Shown here one piece after another: positions 52,259 to 61,340 of a stretch of DNA of 64,000 nt. The stretch is from positions 62,001-126,000 of the forward strand of contig NZ_VZQZ01000005.1 of the NCBI RefSeq assembly GCF_008802365.1, given 5' to 3'. Every line of letters begins with the position of its first letter. The first letter of the stretch is position 1. Made by a program: the position numbers and the translations under genes. Below the pieces are notes generated by a model that had not been told where the DNA came from, did not search any database, and saw only the letters and a list, made by a program, of their open reading frames with translations. The stretch is from Oryzomonas japonica. Its GTDB lineage: Bacteria; Desulfobacterota; Desulfuromonadia; Geobacterales; Pseudopelobacteraceae.

Positions 52259-53697
52259 TGGTGCTGTTTACCCTCCTGGTCCTCATCCCGGTGGCGGGAG
52301 CCCTGATCGCCTGGCTGATCCCCTCCAACGTGAAGCGCCCTTGGGTGATGCCGGTGACGGCCTGCCTGCACCTGGCCCTCGTCGTGGCCATCGTCGTCGC
52401 CCCGCCGCTCCAATCCCGCAACGAATGGATCGATCTGGATGCCATAGGCAAGCTGTTCCTGCTTGAGGTGTCGGCCCTGTTCGCGGCCTGCGCCTTCTAT
52501 TCGGTCAGTTACCTGCACTACCGCCGGGAACGGAACAACCGGGTGCTCTGCATGGGGATGCAGGTCTGCCTCGCCGCCATGTCCCTGGCGGCGGGGGTCC
52601 ACCACATGGGGCTTTTGTGGCTGGCCATCGAGACCACCACCCTCTCCATGGCCCCTCTGGTCTACTTCAACCGCAACGCCCGCTCCATCGAGGCGACCTG
52701 GAAGTACATGCTGATCTGCTCGGTCGGCATCGCCCTGGCGCTTCTGGGCATCTTTTTCCTGGCCTATTCCACGGTGGTGGCCGGACTCCCGCCGTCGCTC
52801 CTGCTGGAACCGCTCCAGGGGTATGCGCCCCGCCTGCCGGCCGGATGGCTCCATGCGGCTTTTGTCTTCCTGCTGGTGGGGTACGGGACCAAGATGGGGC
52901 TGGCGCCGCTGCACACCTGGAAACCGGATGCCTACGGCGAGGCGCCGGGGCTGGTGGGGGCCATGCTGGCCGGAGGCCTGGCCAACTGCGGTTTTATCGG
53001 GCTGATCCGCATCTACCAGATCTGCATGGCCTCGGGCAATGCACCGTTCTGCCGCGCCGCCCTCCTGGGGATCGGGCTCCTGTCGCTCTTCACGGCGGCC
53101 GCCTTTCTGGTGCACCAGACCGACTTCAAGCGCATGCTGGCCTATTCCAGCGTCGAACACATGGGGCTGTTCGCCGTGGCGTTGGGCCTGGGGGGCAAAG
53201 CGCTCTACGGCGCCATGCTGCACCTGATCGGCAACGGCCTGGCCAAGGGGGTCCTCTTTCTGGCGGCCGGCAATATCCACCGGGCCTTTGCCTCCAAGAG
53301 CCGGGACAGCGCCCGCGGAGCCCTCAGACGCGCCCCGTGGAGCGGCGCCCTGTTCCTGGCCGGCTTTCTCGCCATGACCGGTTCGCCCCCCTTTCTTATC
53401 TTCTCCAGCGAATACTCCTTCTTTGTCGCCGCATTCACGCAAGGGCACCCGCTGGTGGGGGGCCTGCTGGCGGTGCTGCTGATGGTGGCCTTCCTGGGGA
53501 TGGCCATGACCGTGCTGCCGGTGGTCTTCGGCGAACCTCCCAAGAACCGGGAGCGGACCAAATACCATGATACGGCCCTGCTGGTAGGCCCGCCCCTGGC
53601 GCTGCTGACGATCCTGGGCGTGGTGGGGGTCTGGCTGCCCCAGCCGCTGTACCGGCTGGTGAACGCCGCCGCGGCGCTCCTGGAGGTGGCACGGTGA
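52258..53697 (+). CDS. HyfF/NuoN-type antiporter-like membrane subunit
   Basis: A 479-residue protein with about fourteen helices of the proton-conducting antiporter (Mrp/NuoL-M-N) family. Recognised by LLWLAIETTTLSMAPLVYFNR, KMGLAPLHTWKPDAYGEAPG (the conserved Lys/His helix) and DFKRMLAYSSVEHMGLFAV. These are the usual proton-path residues, so ion pumping is plausible. The start overlaps the HyfE-like stop by one base and the end overlaps the HyfG-like GTG start by four. It is the only antiporter-type subunit in the window; typical complexes have two. Confidence 0.92.
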   Translation: MVLFTLLVLIPVAGALIAWLIPSNVKRPWVMPVTACLHLALVVAIVVAPPLQSRNEWIDLDAIGKLFLLEVSALFAACAFYSVSYLHYRRERNNRVLCMGMQVCLAAMSLAAGVHHMGLLWLAIETTTLSMAPLVYFNRNARSIEATWKYMLICSVGIALALLGIFFLAYSTVVAGLPPSLLLEPLQGYAPRLPAGWLHAAFVFLLVGYGTKMGLAPLHTWKPDAYGEAPGLVGAMLAGGLANCGFIGLIRIYQICMASGNAPFCRAALLGIGLLSLFTAAAFLVHQTDFKRMLAYSSVEHMGLFAVALGLGGKALYGAMLHLIGNGLAKGVLFLAAGNIHRAFASKSRDSARGALRRAPWSGALFLAGFLAMTGSPPFLIFSSEYSFFVAAFTQGHPLVGGLLAVLLMVAFLGMAMTVLPVVFGEPPKNRERTKYHDTALLVGPPLALLTILGVVGVWLPQPLYRLVNAAAALLEVAR

Positions 53698-55214
53698 GCA
53701 ACGACAGCATGCTGAATACCCTGGCAAACGGTGAGAGCATTCCGGTGAGGGATGTGCCGGAGACGGCGCTGGAGGTCTTTCTCCAGGGGATCGTGGACTT
53801 GACCGGCATGGGATGGCGCATCGCCTCCTACTTCGGCGTACCTGAACGGGAGGGGGTTGACCTGTGGTGCATCCTGGCGGGGAGCCTGGGGCGCCTGGGG
53901 GTGTTCCGCTCGTGGGTGGAGGGACGCCTGCCCAGCATTACCCCGGTCTGCCCCGAAGCGCATCTGTTCGAACGGGAAATCGCCGAACAGTGCGGCATCC
54001 CGGTGGACGACCACCCCTGGTTCAAGCCGGTGCGTTACCAGCGGTCGCTCGACCGGGCCCGGGATGCCTGGGGGCGGGGAAATGACGAGCCGATCCTGCC
54101 CGGCGTGGGGGACTTCTACCGCGTCGGCGGGGAGGAGGTCCACGAGGTTGCCGTGGGGCCGGTGCATGCCGGCATCATCGAACCGGGGCATTTCCGTTTC
54201 CAGTGCCACGGCGAGACGGTATTCCACCTGGAGATCGCCCTGGGATATCAGCATCGGGGCATCGAACGGGCGTTGATCAACGGCCCCCAGGCCACTTCCA
54301 TGGCCCAGATGGAGACCATTGCCGGCGACACCACCGTCGGCAATGCCACGGCCTATGCCATGATCCGGGAAGGATTGGCCGGTATGACGCCGTCCCCCCA
54401 GGCCGAGACCATCCGGGCCGTTGCCCTGGAACTGGAGCGGCTTGCCAACCATTGCGGCGACATGGGGGCGCTGGCCGGGGATGTGGGCTTTCTGCCGACC
54501 ATGTCCTTCTGCGGCAGGATCAGGGGGGATTTTCTCAACATGACCGCCCTGTTGTGCGGCAGTCGCTTCGGGCGGGGGCTGGTGCGGCCGGGCGGTACGT
54601 ACTTCGGTTGCGAGCCGGGCCAGGCGGCCGAGCTGGCGCGACGACTGGAGGAGGCGAGACGGGACTACGGCGGGGCGGTGGAGCTGCTGTGGGACTCACC
54701 CTCGGTCATGGCGCGGTTTGAAAAGACCGGCCGGGTCGGCAGCGACGACGCCCTGGCCCTCGGGCTGGTCGGCCCGGCGGCACGGGCCTGCGGCATCGTG
54801 CGGGACGTGCGCCACGACCACCCATTCGGCCTCTACCGGTCGTTTCATCCGCCCGTGTGCGTAGAACCGGGGGGGGATGTCCTGGCCCGGGCCCTGGTGC
54901 GCTGGAAGGAGTCCCAGGTCTCGATGGAGTTCAGCCTTGACCGGCTCGGTTCGCTGCCGGGGGGTGACAGCATGTCGGCCTGCGGAAAGATGGGGAAGGG
55001 GCGTCTGGCCGTGGCGCTGGTCGAGGGATGGCGTGGCGAGGTTTGTCACGTGGCCATCACCGATGGAGCGGGAAAATTCCTGCGCTACAAGGTCACGGAC
55101 CCCTCGTTCCACAACTGGAGCGGCTTGGCCATGGCGCTGCGTGGCGGGCAGATATCCGATTTCCCCGTCTGCAACAAGAGCTTCAATCTCTCCTACTGCG
55201 GGTTTGACCTCTAG
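53694..55214 (+). CDS. HyfG/NuoCD-like large subunit lacking [NiFe] cysteines
   Basis: A 506-residue fusion of a NuoC-like N-terminal part (about 20-130, ITPVCPEAHLFEREIAEQCGI) and a NuoD/hydrogenase large-subunit part. Where hydrogenases have L1 RxCGxC, it has ETIAGDTTVGN after GYQHRGIERAL. Where they have L2 DPCxxC, it has DPSFHNW, ending FPVCNKSFNLSYCGFDL. All four nickel-binding cysteines are thus absent, so it cannot hold a normal [NiFe] site. This resembles the Ehr (energy-converting-hydrogenase-related) complexes described in Geobacter and other bacteria. The start is GTG inside the HyfF-like stop (GTGA). The TAG stop lies one base before repeat R4. No NuoB/HyfI-type small subunit follows. 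Confidence 0.88.
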   Translation: MSNDSMLNTLANGESIPVRDVPETALEVFLQGIVDLTGMGWRIASYFGVPEREGVDLWCILAGSLGRLGVFRSWVEGRLPSITPVCPEAHLFEREIAEQCGIPVDDHPWFKPVRYQRSLDRARDAWGRGNDEPILPGVGDFYRVGGEEVHEVAVGPVHAGIIEPGHFRFQCHGETVFHLEIALGYQHRGIERALINGPQATSMAQMETIAGDTTVGNATAYAMIREGLAGMTPSPQAETIRAVALELERLANHCGDMGALAGDVGFLPTMSFCGRIRGDFLNMTALLCGSRFGRGLVRPGGTYFGCEPGQAAELARRLEEARRDYGGAVELLWDSPSVMARFEKTGRVGSDDALALGLVGPAARACGIVRDVRHDHPFGLYRSFHPPVCVEPGGDVLARALVRWKESQVSMEFSLDRLGSLPGGDSMSACGKMGKGRLAVALVEGWRGEVCHVAITDGAGKFLRYKVTDPSFHNWSGLAMALRGGQISDFPVCNKSFNLSYCGFDL

Positions 55215-55215
55215 C

Positions 55216-55336
55216 AGGTTGTTGAAAAACAGCCACCTCGCCGCCATCCTCGAAAGCCGCCTTGTGCGGCGTAGCGCTGCTACGCCTCCGCGGGGCTTTC
55301 TACGGGTGCGACGATCTGACTATTTTTGAACAACCT
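55216..55336 (+). repeat. Dispersed hairpin repeat, copy R4 (121 bp)
   Basis: Short form with the same ends and centre. It begins one base after the TAG stop of the HyfG-like gene. On its other side, an extra AGGTTGTTGATAAACCC-like end segment runs directly from the TAA stop of the convergent transglutaminase gene. It fills the whole gap between the two genes and could act as a bidirectional 3'-end structure. Confidence 0.92.
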
Positions 55337-55354
55337 GGGTTTATCAACAACCTC

Positions 55355-56803
55355 TTAATACTTGGCTTCCAGCACCTTGATATGAATCCTGCCGATGATG
55401 GTGATGATGGGCGCCATATCCTCCGGCAGGTGACCTTCCAAGAGCTTCAGGTGGGTCGGGTCGGCCGGCACCTGATCATAGGTCGGATCGATGGCCACCC
55501 AGCGTCCGTTCAGCAGGCTTTCGGCCCAACTGTGGTAGAGGAAGCCCTTGCCGTCCAGGTAGATCAGCCCCGACACGAAACGGGTCGGGATGCCGGCCGC
55601 CCGGGCCAGGGCCGTGTAGAGGCGGGCATGGGTCTGGCAGTTGCCGTTGCGGGATTTGAAGCTGGCAAGTGCGCCCCCCCCGTCTTCCACCGTGTCATGC
55701 AGCCAGTCGGAGGTCCATGAGGCCAGGGTCCTGGCGATCTCCAGCGGTTCCTTCTTGCCGGTTGCAAGCTCCTTGGCCTTGGCCGCGATCTCCGGCGCAT
55801 CGGATTCGATCTTCTCGGCCGGTTTCAGGTAGCTCTCCTGTGGAGTCGCCGGTTTGCCCTGGGCCGCCGTTTCCGGAACGGCCCGCCCGGTTTTGATGAC
55901 GATCCTGCCCTCGCCGCTCTTCTCAACCGTCTGGCCGCCATCCTGCCGGAGCGGCAGATTGTCGTTCCAGCCGCTGATTTCCACACTGAGGCCGGTCAGC
56001 TTCTTGGAATCCTTGACGGGCGGTTCGGCACGCACCAGGCTGAAATCATAGATCAGATCCTTCTTGGCCAGGGCCAGCCCTCCCACAAACGAGCCGAGCT
56101 GCTTGGGCTCCTCGGCCCTGGTGATCACCAGGCCGTCCCGCACCGATTCCAAAAGGGTGTTCCCCTGGTCGTCCACCCAGACGTCGTTGTTGACGAAGGG
56201 GTACAGGTTGTTGCGCAACTTGAGGGCCGGTTGGGAGTCGGGCGTCTTCTCCTGCCCCAGGACGCTGATCTTGACCTCCTTAACCTTGACCTCCTCGGGG
56301 TCAAAGGTCAGAGTGGTGAAGGATTTGCCGGGAGAGGGGTCGCGCATCAGGGGATAGAGATTGAGCACCGGTCCGGGATAGACCTCGCCTTTGTATTTGA
56401 GCAGTTTTTCCGTTTTCTTGCCATTGGCCACGCTGGTGATGCGCATGATGTTGCTCGCAACCTTGCCGGAGATGCGCGAGGCGCTGCCGTTGACGGCCTG
56501 CTCGACCTCGAAGGAGCGCAGGGCGAGGCCTTTGCCCACCAGATAGGTCTCGCGCATCGACGATTCCTTGGAAAAGCCCATGACCTTCATGCGTACACTG
56601 CCGTCACCCTCGATCCGGTAGCCATCGGGGGCCTCGGAGATCACTTGACGATAGAAACCGACCCGTTCGTTGTCCACGTAGATCCCGAACCAGCGTTCCG
56701 AAAGCGGCGGTTTGTCCAGTTTCTTGAACTGGTCGGCCGCGGCAGGGAATACGGCGGCCAGGGTGAAGGCCAGGGCAATGAGTACACGGAGGGCTATTTT
56801 CAT
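55355..56803 (-). CDS. Exported transglutaminase-like protein
   Basis: A 482-residue protein with a signal peptide (about 1-23, ending PAAAD). A beta-rich N-terminal region of about 320 residues is followed by a transglutaminase-like cysteine-protease fold. The triad is visible as NGNCQTHARLY (Cys), FLYHSWAE (His) and VAIDPTYDQ (Asp). Bacterial members are often periplasmic proteases or amidases rather than cross-linkers. The ATG at 56803 follows AAGGAG. It converges with the HyfG-like gene across repeat R4. The substrate is unknown. Confidence 0.87.
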   Translation of the reverse strand: MKIALRVLIALAFTLAAVFPAAADQFKKLDKPPLSERWFGIYVDNERVGFYRQVISEAPDGYRIEGDGSVRMKVMGFSKESSMRETYLVGKGLALRSFEVEQAVNGSASRISGKVASNIMRITSVANGKKTEKLLKYKGEVYPGPVLNLYPLMRDPSPGKSFTTLTFDPEEVKVKEVKISVLGQEKTPDSQPALKLRNNLYPFVNNDVWVDDQGNTLLESVRDGLVITRAEEPKQLGSFVGGLALAKKDLIYDFSLVRAEPPVKDSKKLTGLSVEISGWNDNLPLRQDGGQTVEKSGEGRIVIKTGRAVPETAAQGKPATPQESYLKPAEKIESDAPEIAAKAKELATGKKEPLEIARTLASWTSDWLHDTVEDGGGALASFKSRNGNCQTHARLYTALARAAGIPTRFVSGLIYLDGKGFLYHSWAESLLNGRWVAIDPTYDQVPADPTHLKLLEGHLPEDMAPIITIIGRIHIKVLEAKY

Positions 56804-57038
56804 GAATGCTCCTTTTTTCGAGAAGGGGTGGGGCAGATGGTGCTGTTGGGGCTGCCGATGCTGCGCCACGGGTGATGGCTGCATGCGGTAGACACCTTCG
56901 CCGCAGGGAATGCAGGAAAGACGGAAGAAGTTGGCATTCGGTTACAGCAGATCGGCGGGTTGTTCAAAAAAAGTGGATACGTTTTTCTGCATTCCGGCTT
57001 TGTGCCCCGTGGCTGGCGTATGTCCGGCCGCCCGGATG

Positions 57039-57251
57039 CTATTCGGTAAAAAAAGGCGTTTTCTCCGCTTCCGGATGTGGCTCGGCACTCTTCAGCCGGC
57101 ACTGATTCGTCGCGGTGTCGTTATCACTGCTCTTTTCGGTCCCGGCCTGGCGCACCAACGACGATGCATAGGCCAGCAGGTCGTCCCTGCCCGTGGCGGT
57201 CAATCTGCGGTATTCGGCAATCAGCCGTTGTTCGTCGATGGTCAGATCCAT
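57039..57251 (-). CDS. Small uncharacterised protein
   Basis: A 70-residue soluble protein (MDLTIDEQRLIAEYRRLTA, then GRDDLLAYASSLVRQAG). The N-terminal half is strongly helical, resembling short helix-turn-helix-associated or regulatory peptides, and the C-terminal half is low-complexity and polar. AAGGAG precedes the ATG at 57251. The longer in-frame extension to 57335 is Pro/Arg-rich and unlikely. I do not recognise a family. It lies between the diguanylate cyclase gene (104 bp upstream) and the transglutaminase gene. The 235-bp gap after it (56804-57038) shows no further gene. Confidence 0.55.
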   Translation of the reverse strand: MDLTIDEQRLIAEYRRLTATGRDDLLAYASSLVRQAGTEKSSDNDTATNQCRLKSAEPHPEAEKTPFFTE

Positions 57252-57355
57252 GTCCCGCTCTCCTTCTTGATCGTGTAGGGTTTGCTGCCCGGGTGGCCGC
57301 AGTGGTGGCGTGCCCCGCCGGTGACCTGAGCACACTGGGCACGAATAAAGCCTGT

Positions 57356-58282
57356 TCAGAGGGTGTTGGTGAGGTACTCCACCCGGTTTCTGCCGTTGGC
57401 CTTGGCCCGGTAGAGGGCGTCGTCGGCCATCTTGATGAAGTTGTCGACCGTTGCGCCTTCGGGGGTCGGCAGCGTGGCGATCCCCATGCTGACGGTGATC
57501 GCCAGGGAAGAGAGCGCCCCGTTGAACTTGGTCCCCTGGACCGCCTGGCGAACCCGCTCGGCAACGAACAGGGCCTCCTTGAGCATGGCGTCCGGCAGGA
57601 GGGCGACGAACTCCTCGCCGCCGTAGCGGGCGGCGATGTCGTAGCTGCGGAGTTCTTTCTGGAGTTGAAGCGCCACCTTGTTTAGTACGATATCGCCCTG
57701 CAGGTGGCCGTAGGTGTCGTTGACCTTTTTGAAGTGGTCGATGTCGAGGATGATCAGGGAGAGATTGCCACCCTTGCGGAGGCTGCGCTGGAACTCCTTC
57801 TCAAGGGCCTCCATCAGGTAGCGCCGGTTGAAGAGACCGGTCAGGTGGTCGGTGTTGGACAGTTCCAGCAGGAGCTCGTTGGTCCGTTTGAGGTCGTCCT
57901 GCAGGTGTTTGATCTTGAGATGGACCTTGACCCGCGCCACCAGCTCCTCGGGGTCGAAGGGCTTGGTGATGTAGTCGCTGGCCCCCTGTTCGAGCCCCTT
58001 GAGCTTCAATTCCCGATCGTTCATCCCGGTCAGGATGATGACCGGCACATCCTGCAGGTCGGGGCGCGCCTTGATCATATTCAGGAATTTGAAACCGTCG
58101 ATGCGGGGCATCTCCAGGTCGCAGAGAATGACATCCACTGGGGACGAGAGCAGCTTTTTGAAGCCCTCCAAGCCATCGTCCGCCTCGTGGTAGCGGGAGA
58201 ACAGCTCATACGACTCCAGCGTGTGGATGATCCGTTCGCGAACGGTATCAGAATCGTCTATGATCAAAACGCTGTTGGACAT
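57356..58282 (-). CDS. Response regulator with diguanylate cyclase (GGDEF) output
   Basis: A 308-residue PleD-like protein. The receiver domain (1-120) has DDSDTV, the phosphorylatable Asp in VILCDLEMPRIDG and Lys in ITKPFD. A short helix links to the GGDEF domain (about 145-305), with intact active site RYGGEEFV and an RxxD inhibitory site (RSYD) five residues before it. It should therefore make c-di-GMP and be product-inhibited. The ATG at 58282 lies 10 bp after the NUDIX stop; its ribosome site is weak (GGAG, 13 bases away). No cognate kinase is adjacent. Confidence 0.92.
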   Translation of the reverse strand: MSNSVLIIDDSDTVRERIIHTLESYELFSRYHEADDGLEGFKKLLSSPVDVILCDLEMPRIDGFKFLNMIKARPDLQDVPVIILTGMNDRELKLKGLEQGASDYITKPFDPEELVARVKVHLKIKHLQDDLKRTNELLLELSNTDHLTGLFNRRYLMEALEKEFQRSLRKGGNLSLIILDIDHFKKVNDTYGHLQGDIVLNKVALQLQKELRSYDIAARYGGEEFVALLPDAMLKEALFVAERVRQAVQGTKFNGALSSLAITVSMGIATLPTPEGATVDNFIKMADDALYRAKANGRNRVEYLTNTL

Positions 58283-58292
58283 GCGGGTATAT

Positions 58293-58901
58293 TTACTCCA
58301 ATTTACCATCAAACACAATTTCTAAAAACTGGGCCAGAATGGCCGCGGTCAAGCCCCAGATGTCGTCCCCGCGAAAGTCGTAGTGGCGCAGCATGAGGGA
58401 CTCCCCCTGCCACTGGCGCGGCTCCATGCGCAGGACCGTAGGGTCGAGGAAATGGGCGACCGGCGCTTCGATGAGGCGGTCGATCTCGTCCGGATTGACG
58501 GCGTAGGGGTAGTCTCCCGGGATGACCCCCACGAGAGGGGTAACCAAATAGTGGTGGATGGAGTAGAAATCGTCCAATGCCCCCAAGATCTCCACGTGGG
58601 AGGGATGGATGCCGACCTCCTCCCAGGTCTCGCGCAGGGCGCCCTGCTCTGGCTCCTCCTCCGGGTTGAGGGCGCCGCCGGGAAAGGAGATCTCCCCGCC
58701 GTGGTGCAACAGATGACCGGTCCGTTTGGTGAAGAGCAGGTGGTAATCGTTGTTGCGCAGGAAGAGCGGCAGCAGCACCGCGGCGGGTACCGGCCCCGCC
58801 TCCATGGTCCTGCGGCTGCGAGCCGCCAGGGCTGCGCGGACGCGCTCCGGCAGATCCGTAATATTCGGCTTTGAAATCAAGTTTTTATGGCCAATTGACA
58901 T
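58293..58901 (-). CDS. NUDIX hydrolase, CoA-pyrophosphatase (NudL) type
   Basis: A 202-residue NUDIX enzyme. The Nudix box near residue 75 is GGALNPEEEPEQGALRETWEEVGI-like (GX5EX7REUXEEXGU complete), preceded by the family mark LLHHGGEISFPGG seen in CoA pyrophosphatases such as E. coli NudL. It would cleave CoA or oxidised CoA to phosphopantetheine and adenosine bisphosphate. The ATG at 58901 sits 21 bp beyond repeat R5 and has no clear ribosome site, so the native 5' region may have been displaced by the repeat. It is followed by the diguanylate cyclase gene, 10 bp apart. Confidence 0.85.
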   Translation of the reverse strand: MSIGHKNLISKPNITDLPERVRAALAARSRRTMEAGPVPAAVLLPLFLRNNDYHLLFTKRTGHLLHHGGEISFPGGALNPEEEPEQGALRETWEEVGIHPSHVEILGALDDFYSIHHYLVTPLVGVIPGDYPYAVNPDEIDRLIEAPVAHFLDPTVLRMEPRQWQGESLMLRHYDFRGDDIWGLTAAILAQFLEIVFDGKLE

Positions 58902-58921
58902 TAGCAGTCTGTTGAAATCCC

Positions 58922-59105
58922 AGGTTGTTCAAAAATAGTCAGATCGTCGCACCCGCAGAAGACCCTGCGGAGGCGTAGCAGCGCTACGCCGCACAATTTC
59001 ACTCGTGGAATTGGACCGCGAAGGCGCCCGAAGGGTGAGGCCAAAGGCCTCAGTCACAAAAGGGACTTCGAGGATGGCGGCGAGATGGCTGTTTTTCAAC
59101 AACCT
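58922..59105 (-). repeat. Dispersed hairpin repeat, copy R5 (184 bp, long form, inverted)
   Basis: Reverse orientation compared with the others, and the same length class as R3 with its own 63-bp extra segment. On the minus strand it begins one base after the rpe TAA stop and ends 21 bp before the NUDIX ATG. It therefore fills the rpe-NUDIX gap of what would otherwise be an operon. Confidence 0.92.
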
Positions 59106-59106
59106 C

Positions 59107-59772
59107 TTAGAGCATCGTCTCCCTGGCCAGGCGCTTCATCTCGGCGATGGTGGCGGCGTAGTCCGGGCTGCCGAACACGGCGCTGCCGGCCACGAAGACA
59201 TCCGCGCCGGCATGGGCGATGCGGGCGATATTGGAGGTCTTGACGCCGCCGTCCACCTCCAGCTCCGCCTCGCCGCCGCGCCGGTCGAGCATGGCGCGCA
59301 GAGCCTGAATCTTGGGCAGGCACGCCTCGATGAAGCTTTGGCCGCCGAAGCCGGGGTTAACGGTCATCAACAACACCAGGTCCAGGTCGCCAAGTACGTA
59401 CTCCAGGGCGTTGAGGGGCGTAGCCGGGTTGAGGGATACGCCGGCCCTCTTGCCCAGGGACCGGATCAACTGCACGGTGCGGTGCAGGTGGTGGACCGCC
59501 TCGGCGTGCACCACGATGATGTCGGCACCGGCGGCGGCAAAGTCCGGGATGTAGCGGTCGGGGTTTTCGATCATCAGGTGCACGTCCAGCGGCAGGCTGG
59601 TCACCCGGCGGGCCGCCTCCACGATCAACGGGCCGATGGTGATGTTGGGGACAAAGTGGCCGTCCATGACGTCGATATGGATGTAATCGGCGCCGGCGGC
59701 CTCCAGGGCGCGGATTTCATCACCGAGACGGGAAAAGTCGGCCGAGAGGATCGAAGGGGCGATTTTTTTCAT
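59107..59772 (-). CDS. rpe: Ribulose-phosphate 3-epimerase
   Basis: A 221-residue TIM-barrel enzyme interconverting ribulose-5-phosphate and xylulose-5-phosphate in the pentose phosphate pathway. Motifs: [37 protein letters not shown] (metal and catalytic Asp), [18 protein letters not shown] and [11 protein letters not shown]. Full length. The ATG at 59772 follows GGAG with seven bases between. Its stop is followed after one base by repeat R5. Upstream lies a dyad repeat and then rsmB. Confidence 0.95.
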   Translation of the reverse strand: MKKIAPSILSADFSRLGDEIRALEAAGADYIHIDVMDGHFVPNITIGPLIVEAARRVTSLPLDVHLMIENPDRYIPDFAAAGADIIVVHAEAVHHLHRTVQLIRSLGKRAGVSLNPATPLNALEYVLGDLDLVLLMTVNPGFGGQSFIEACLPKIQALRAMLDRRGGEAELEVDGGVKTSNIARIAHAGADVFVAGSAVFGSPDYAATIAEMKRLARETML

Positions 59773-59832
59773 GGGAAAACTCCAGATTCGTTTTTGCCAC
59801 AGAACCACGAGAAATCAAAAAAGTCAAAATCC

Positions 59833-59973
59833 GCCACAGAGACACAGAGACACGGAGGTACACGGAGGTACACGGAGAACGGCTGAAAAGCAGAAAGGCC
59901 ATCTTCATCCGGAATTGCCGTTTTGTGTTTGTCTTTCTCCTGGGTTTCCTCTGTGTCTCCGTGTCTCTGTGGC
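59833..59973. repeat. Intergenic dyad repeat, CACAGAG type
   Basis: The left arm at 59833-59858 (GCCACAGAGACACAGAGACA and on) pairs with the right arm at 59948-59973 (CCTCTGTGTCTCCGTGTCTC and on), nearly perfect over 26 bp. The left side also has a short tandem, ACACGGAGGT, repeated. It lies between rsmB and rpe. Repeats of this sort often produce spurious short protein predictions, and none here has a ribosome site. Confidence 0.75.
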
Positions 59974-59981
59974 AGGTGTGC

Positions 59982-61340
59982 TTACAGTCTTCTCAGCCGT
60001 GCCGCGAAGAAACCGTCCATGTTGTGGCGGTGGGGCCAGGCGCGGAACAGCCCTTCGGCCGTGAACAGCTCCCGGTGGTCCGGGAAAAGTCCGTTCAGGT
60101 CTTCTAGCACATAATCGGGGTGGCGCGAAAGGAAATCCTGCACCACCTGTTCGTTCTCCTCCCGGGAGGTGGAACAGGTGGAATAGACGAGAATACCGCC
60201 GTTTTTCACCATGGTCGCGGCATTGGCGCACATGGCCTTCTGGGCGGCGGCCAGGCGCTGAATATCGTCCGGCGTGAGCCGCCACTTTGCCTCGGGATTG
60301 CGGCGGATGACCCCCAGGCCGGAACAGGGGGCGTCCAGGAGAACCCGGTCGAAGCCCCCGGTGGGAAAGGTCTCGGGGCGGTGCAGGTCAACGGTGGCGA
60401 CGGCGAGGCAGTCGATGCCGAGCCGCTGGGCCGCCTCCCGGATCACCGGAAGCTTGGTGCGGGAGATGTCCGTGGCCAGCAGTTCCCCGCGGTTTGCCAG
60501 CAACTGCGCCAGGTGGGTCGCCTTGCCGCCCGGCGCGGCGCAGCAGTCCAGCACCCGTTCCCCCGGCTGCGGGGCCAGGAAGAGGGCGACCATCTGGGAT
60601 GCCTCGTCCTGCACGCAGAACAGGCCCTCCCGGTAGCCGGGCAGGGTGGGGATCTGGTGCCGCCCCTCCACCTGGATGCCGTGGGGGGAGTGGGCGCAGG
60701 GAATCGCGGACACGCCGTTCTCGGTGAAAAGGCGCAGCAACTCGTCCCGTGTCGTCCGCAGGGTGTTGGCGCGCAGGGTCAGGGGCGGTTGCCGGGACGA
60801 TGCCTCGGCCAGGGCCTCTGCTTCGGGGAAATCGAGCTGGCCGAGCCACTGGGCTACGAGCCATTCCGGCTGGGAGTGGCGGGCGGCGATGGAGGCGGCC
60901 GGGTTGGCGGCGGGATCGGGAAAGGTGAGGCCGTCCTTGCGGCGCAGATAGTTGCGCAGCACGGCGTTGATCAGGCCGCCGGCGCGGGGCACCGTCTCCT
61001 TGGCCAGGTTGACCGACTCGTTGACGGCGGCGGATTCGGGAATCCGGTCCAGACAGGTCAGTTGGTACAGCCCCAGGCGCAGGATCGTCAGGGCCTGGGG
61101 CTGGAGCGTATCAAGCGGTTTGTCCACGAGTTGCGCCAGGATGTGGTCGAGGCTGCCCCGGCGGCGGAGCACGCCGAAGACCAGTTCCGGGAACAGTCCC
61201 CGGTCCGGGCCGGTCAGGTGCCCCTTCTCCAGTTCGTGGTCGATGAGCCGGTCGGCGAATCCGCCCTCCTTGGCAATGCGGAGCAGTACCTGGCAGGCGG
61301 CTTGGCGGGGGTTGGCGGTGCTGGGGGCCAGGGCGCTCAA
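59982..61340 (-). CDS. rsmB: 16S rRNA (cytosine-967-C5)-methyltransferase
   Basis: A 452-residue enzyme with an N-terminal NusB-like domain (about 8-135) and a C-terminal SAM-dependent Rossmann methyltransferase. Motif I is [18 protein letters not shown]; the proton-transfer and catalytic cysteines are in DAPCSGLGV and [12 protein letters not shown]. The start is probably TTG at 61340, which overlaps the htpX stop (TTGA), so translation would be coupled; there is no strong ribosome site. The alternative would be a start further in, which would cut the NusB-like domain. Confidence 0.93.
   Translation of the reverse strand: MSALAPSTANPRQAACQVLLRIAKEGGFADRLIDHELEKGHLTGPDRGLFPELVFGVLRRRGSLDHILAQLVDKPLDTLQPQALTILRLGLYQLTCLDRIPESAAVNESVNLAKETVPRAGGLINAVLRNYLRRKDGLTFPDPAANPAASIAARHSQPEWLVAQWLGQLDFPEAEALAEASSRQPPLTLRANTLRTTRDELLRLFTENGVSAIPCAHSPHGIQVEGRHQIPTLPGYREGLFCVQDEASQMVALFLAPQPGERVLDCCAAPGGKATHLAQLLANRGELLATDISRTKLPVIREAAQRLGIDCLAVATVDLHRPETFPTGGFDRVLLDAPCSGLGVIRRNPEAKWRLTPDDIQRLAAAQKAMCANAATMVKNGGILVYSTCSTSREENEQVVQDFLSRHPDYVLEDLNGLFPDHRELFTAEGLFRAWPHRHNMDGFFAARLRRL

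Noticed and set aside
56955-56975. Seventh copy of the dispersed repeat (GGTTGTTCAAAAA)
   Set aside because: Only the terminal dozen bases match. No core or opposite end is present nearby, so it may be chance or a decayed end.
59005-59886. Long plus-strand open frame across R5 and rpe
   Set aside because: It is antisense to rpe and begins inside the repeat. The rpe product is unmistakable on the other strand.
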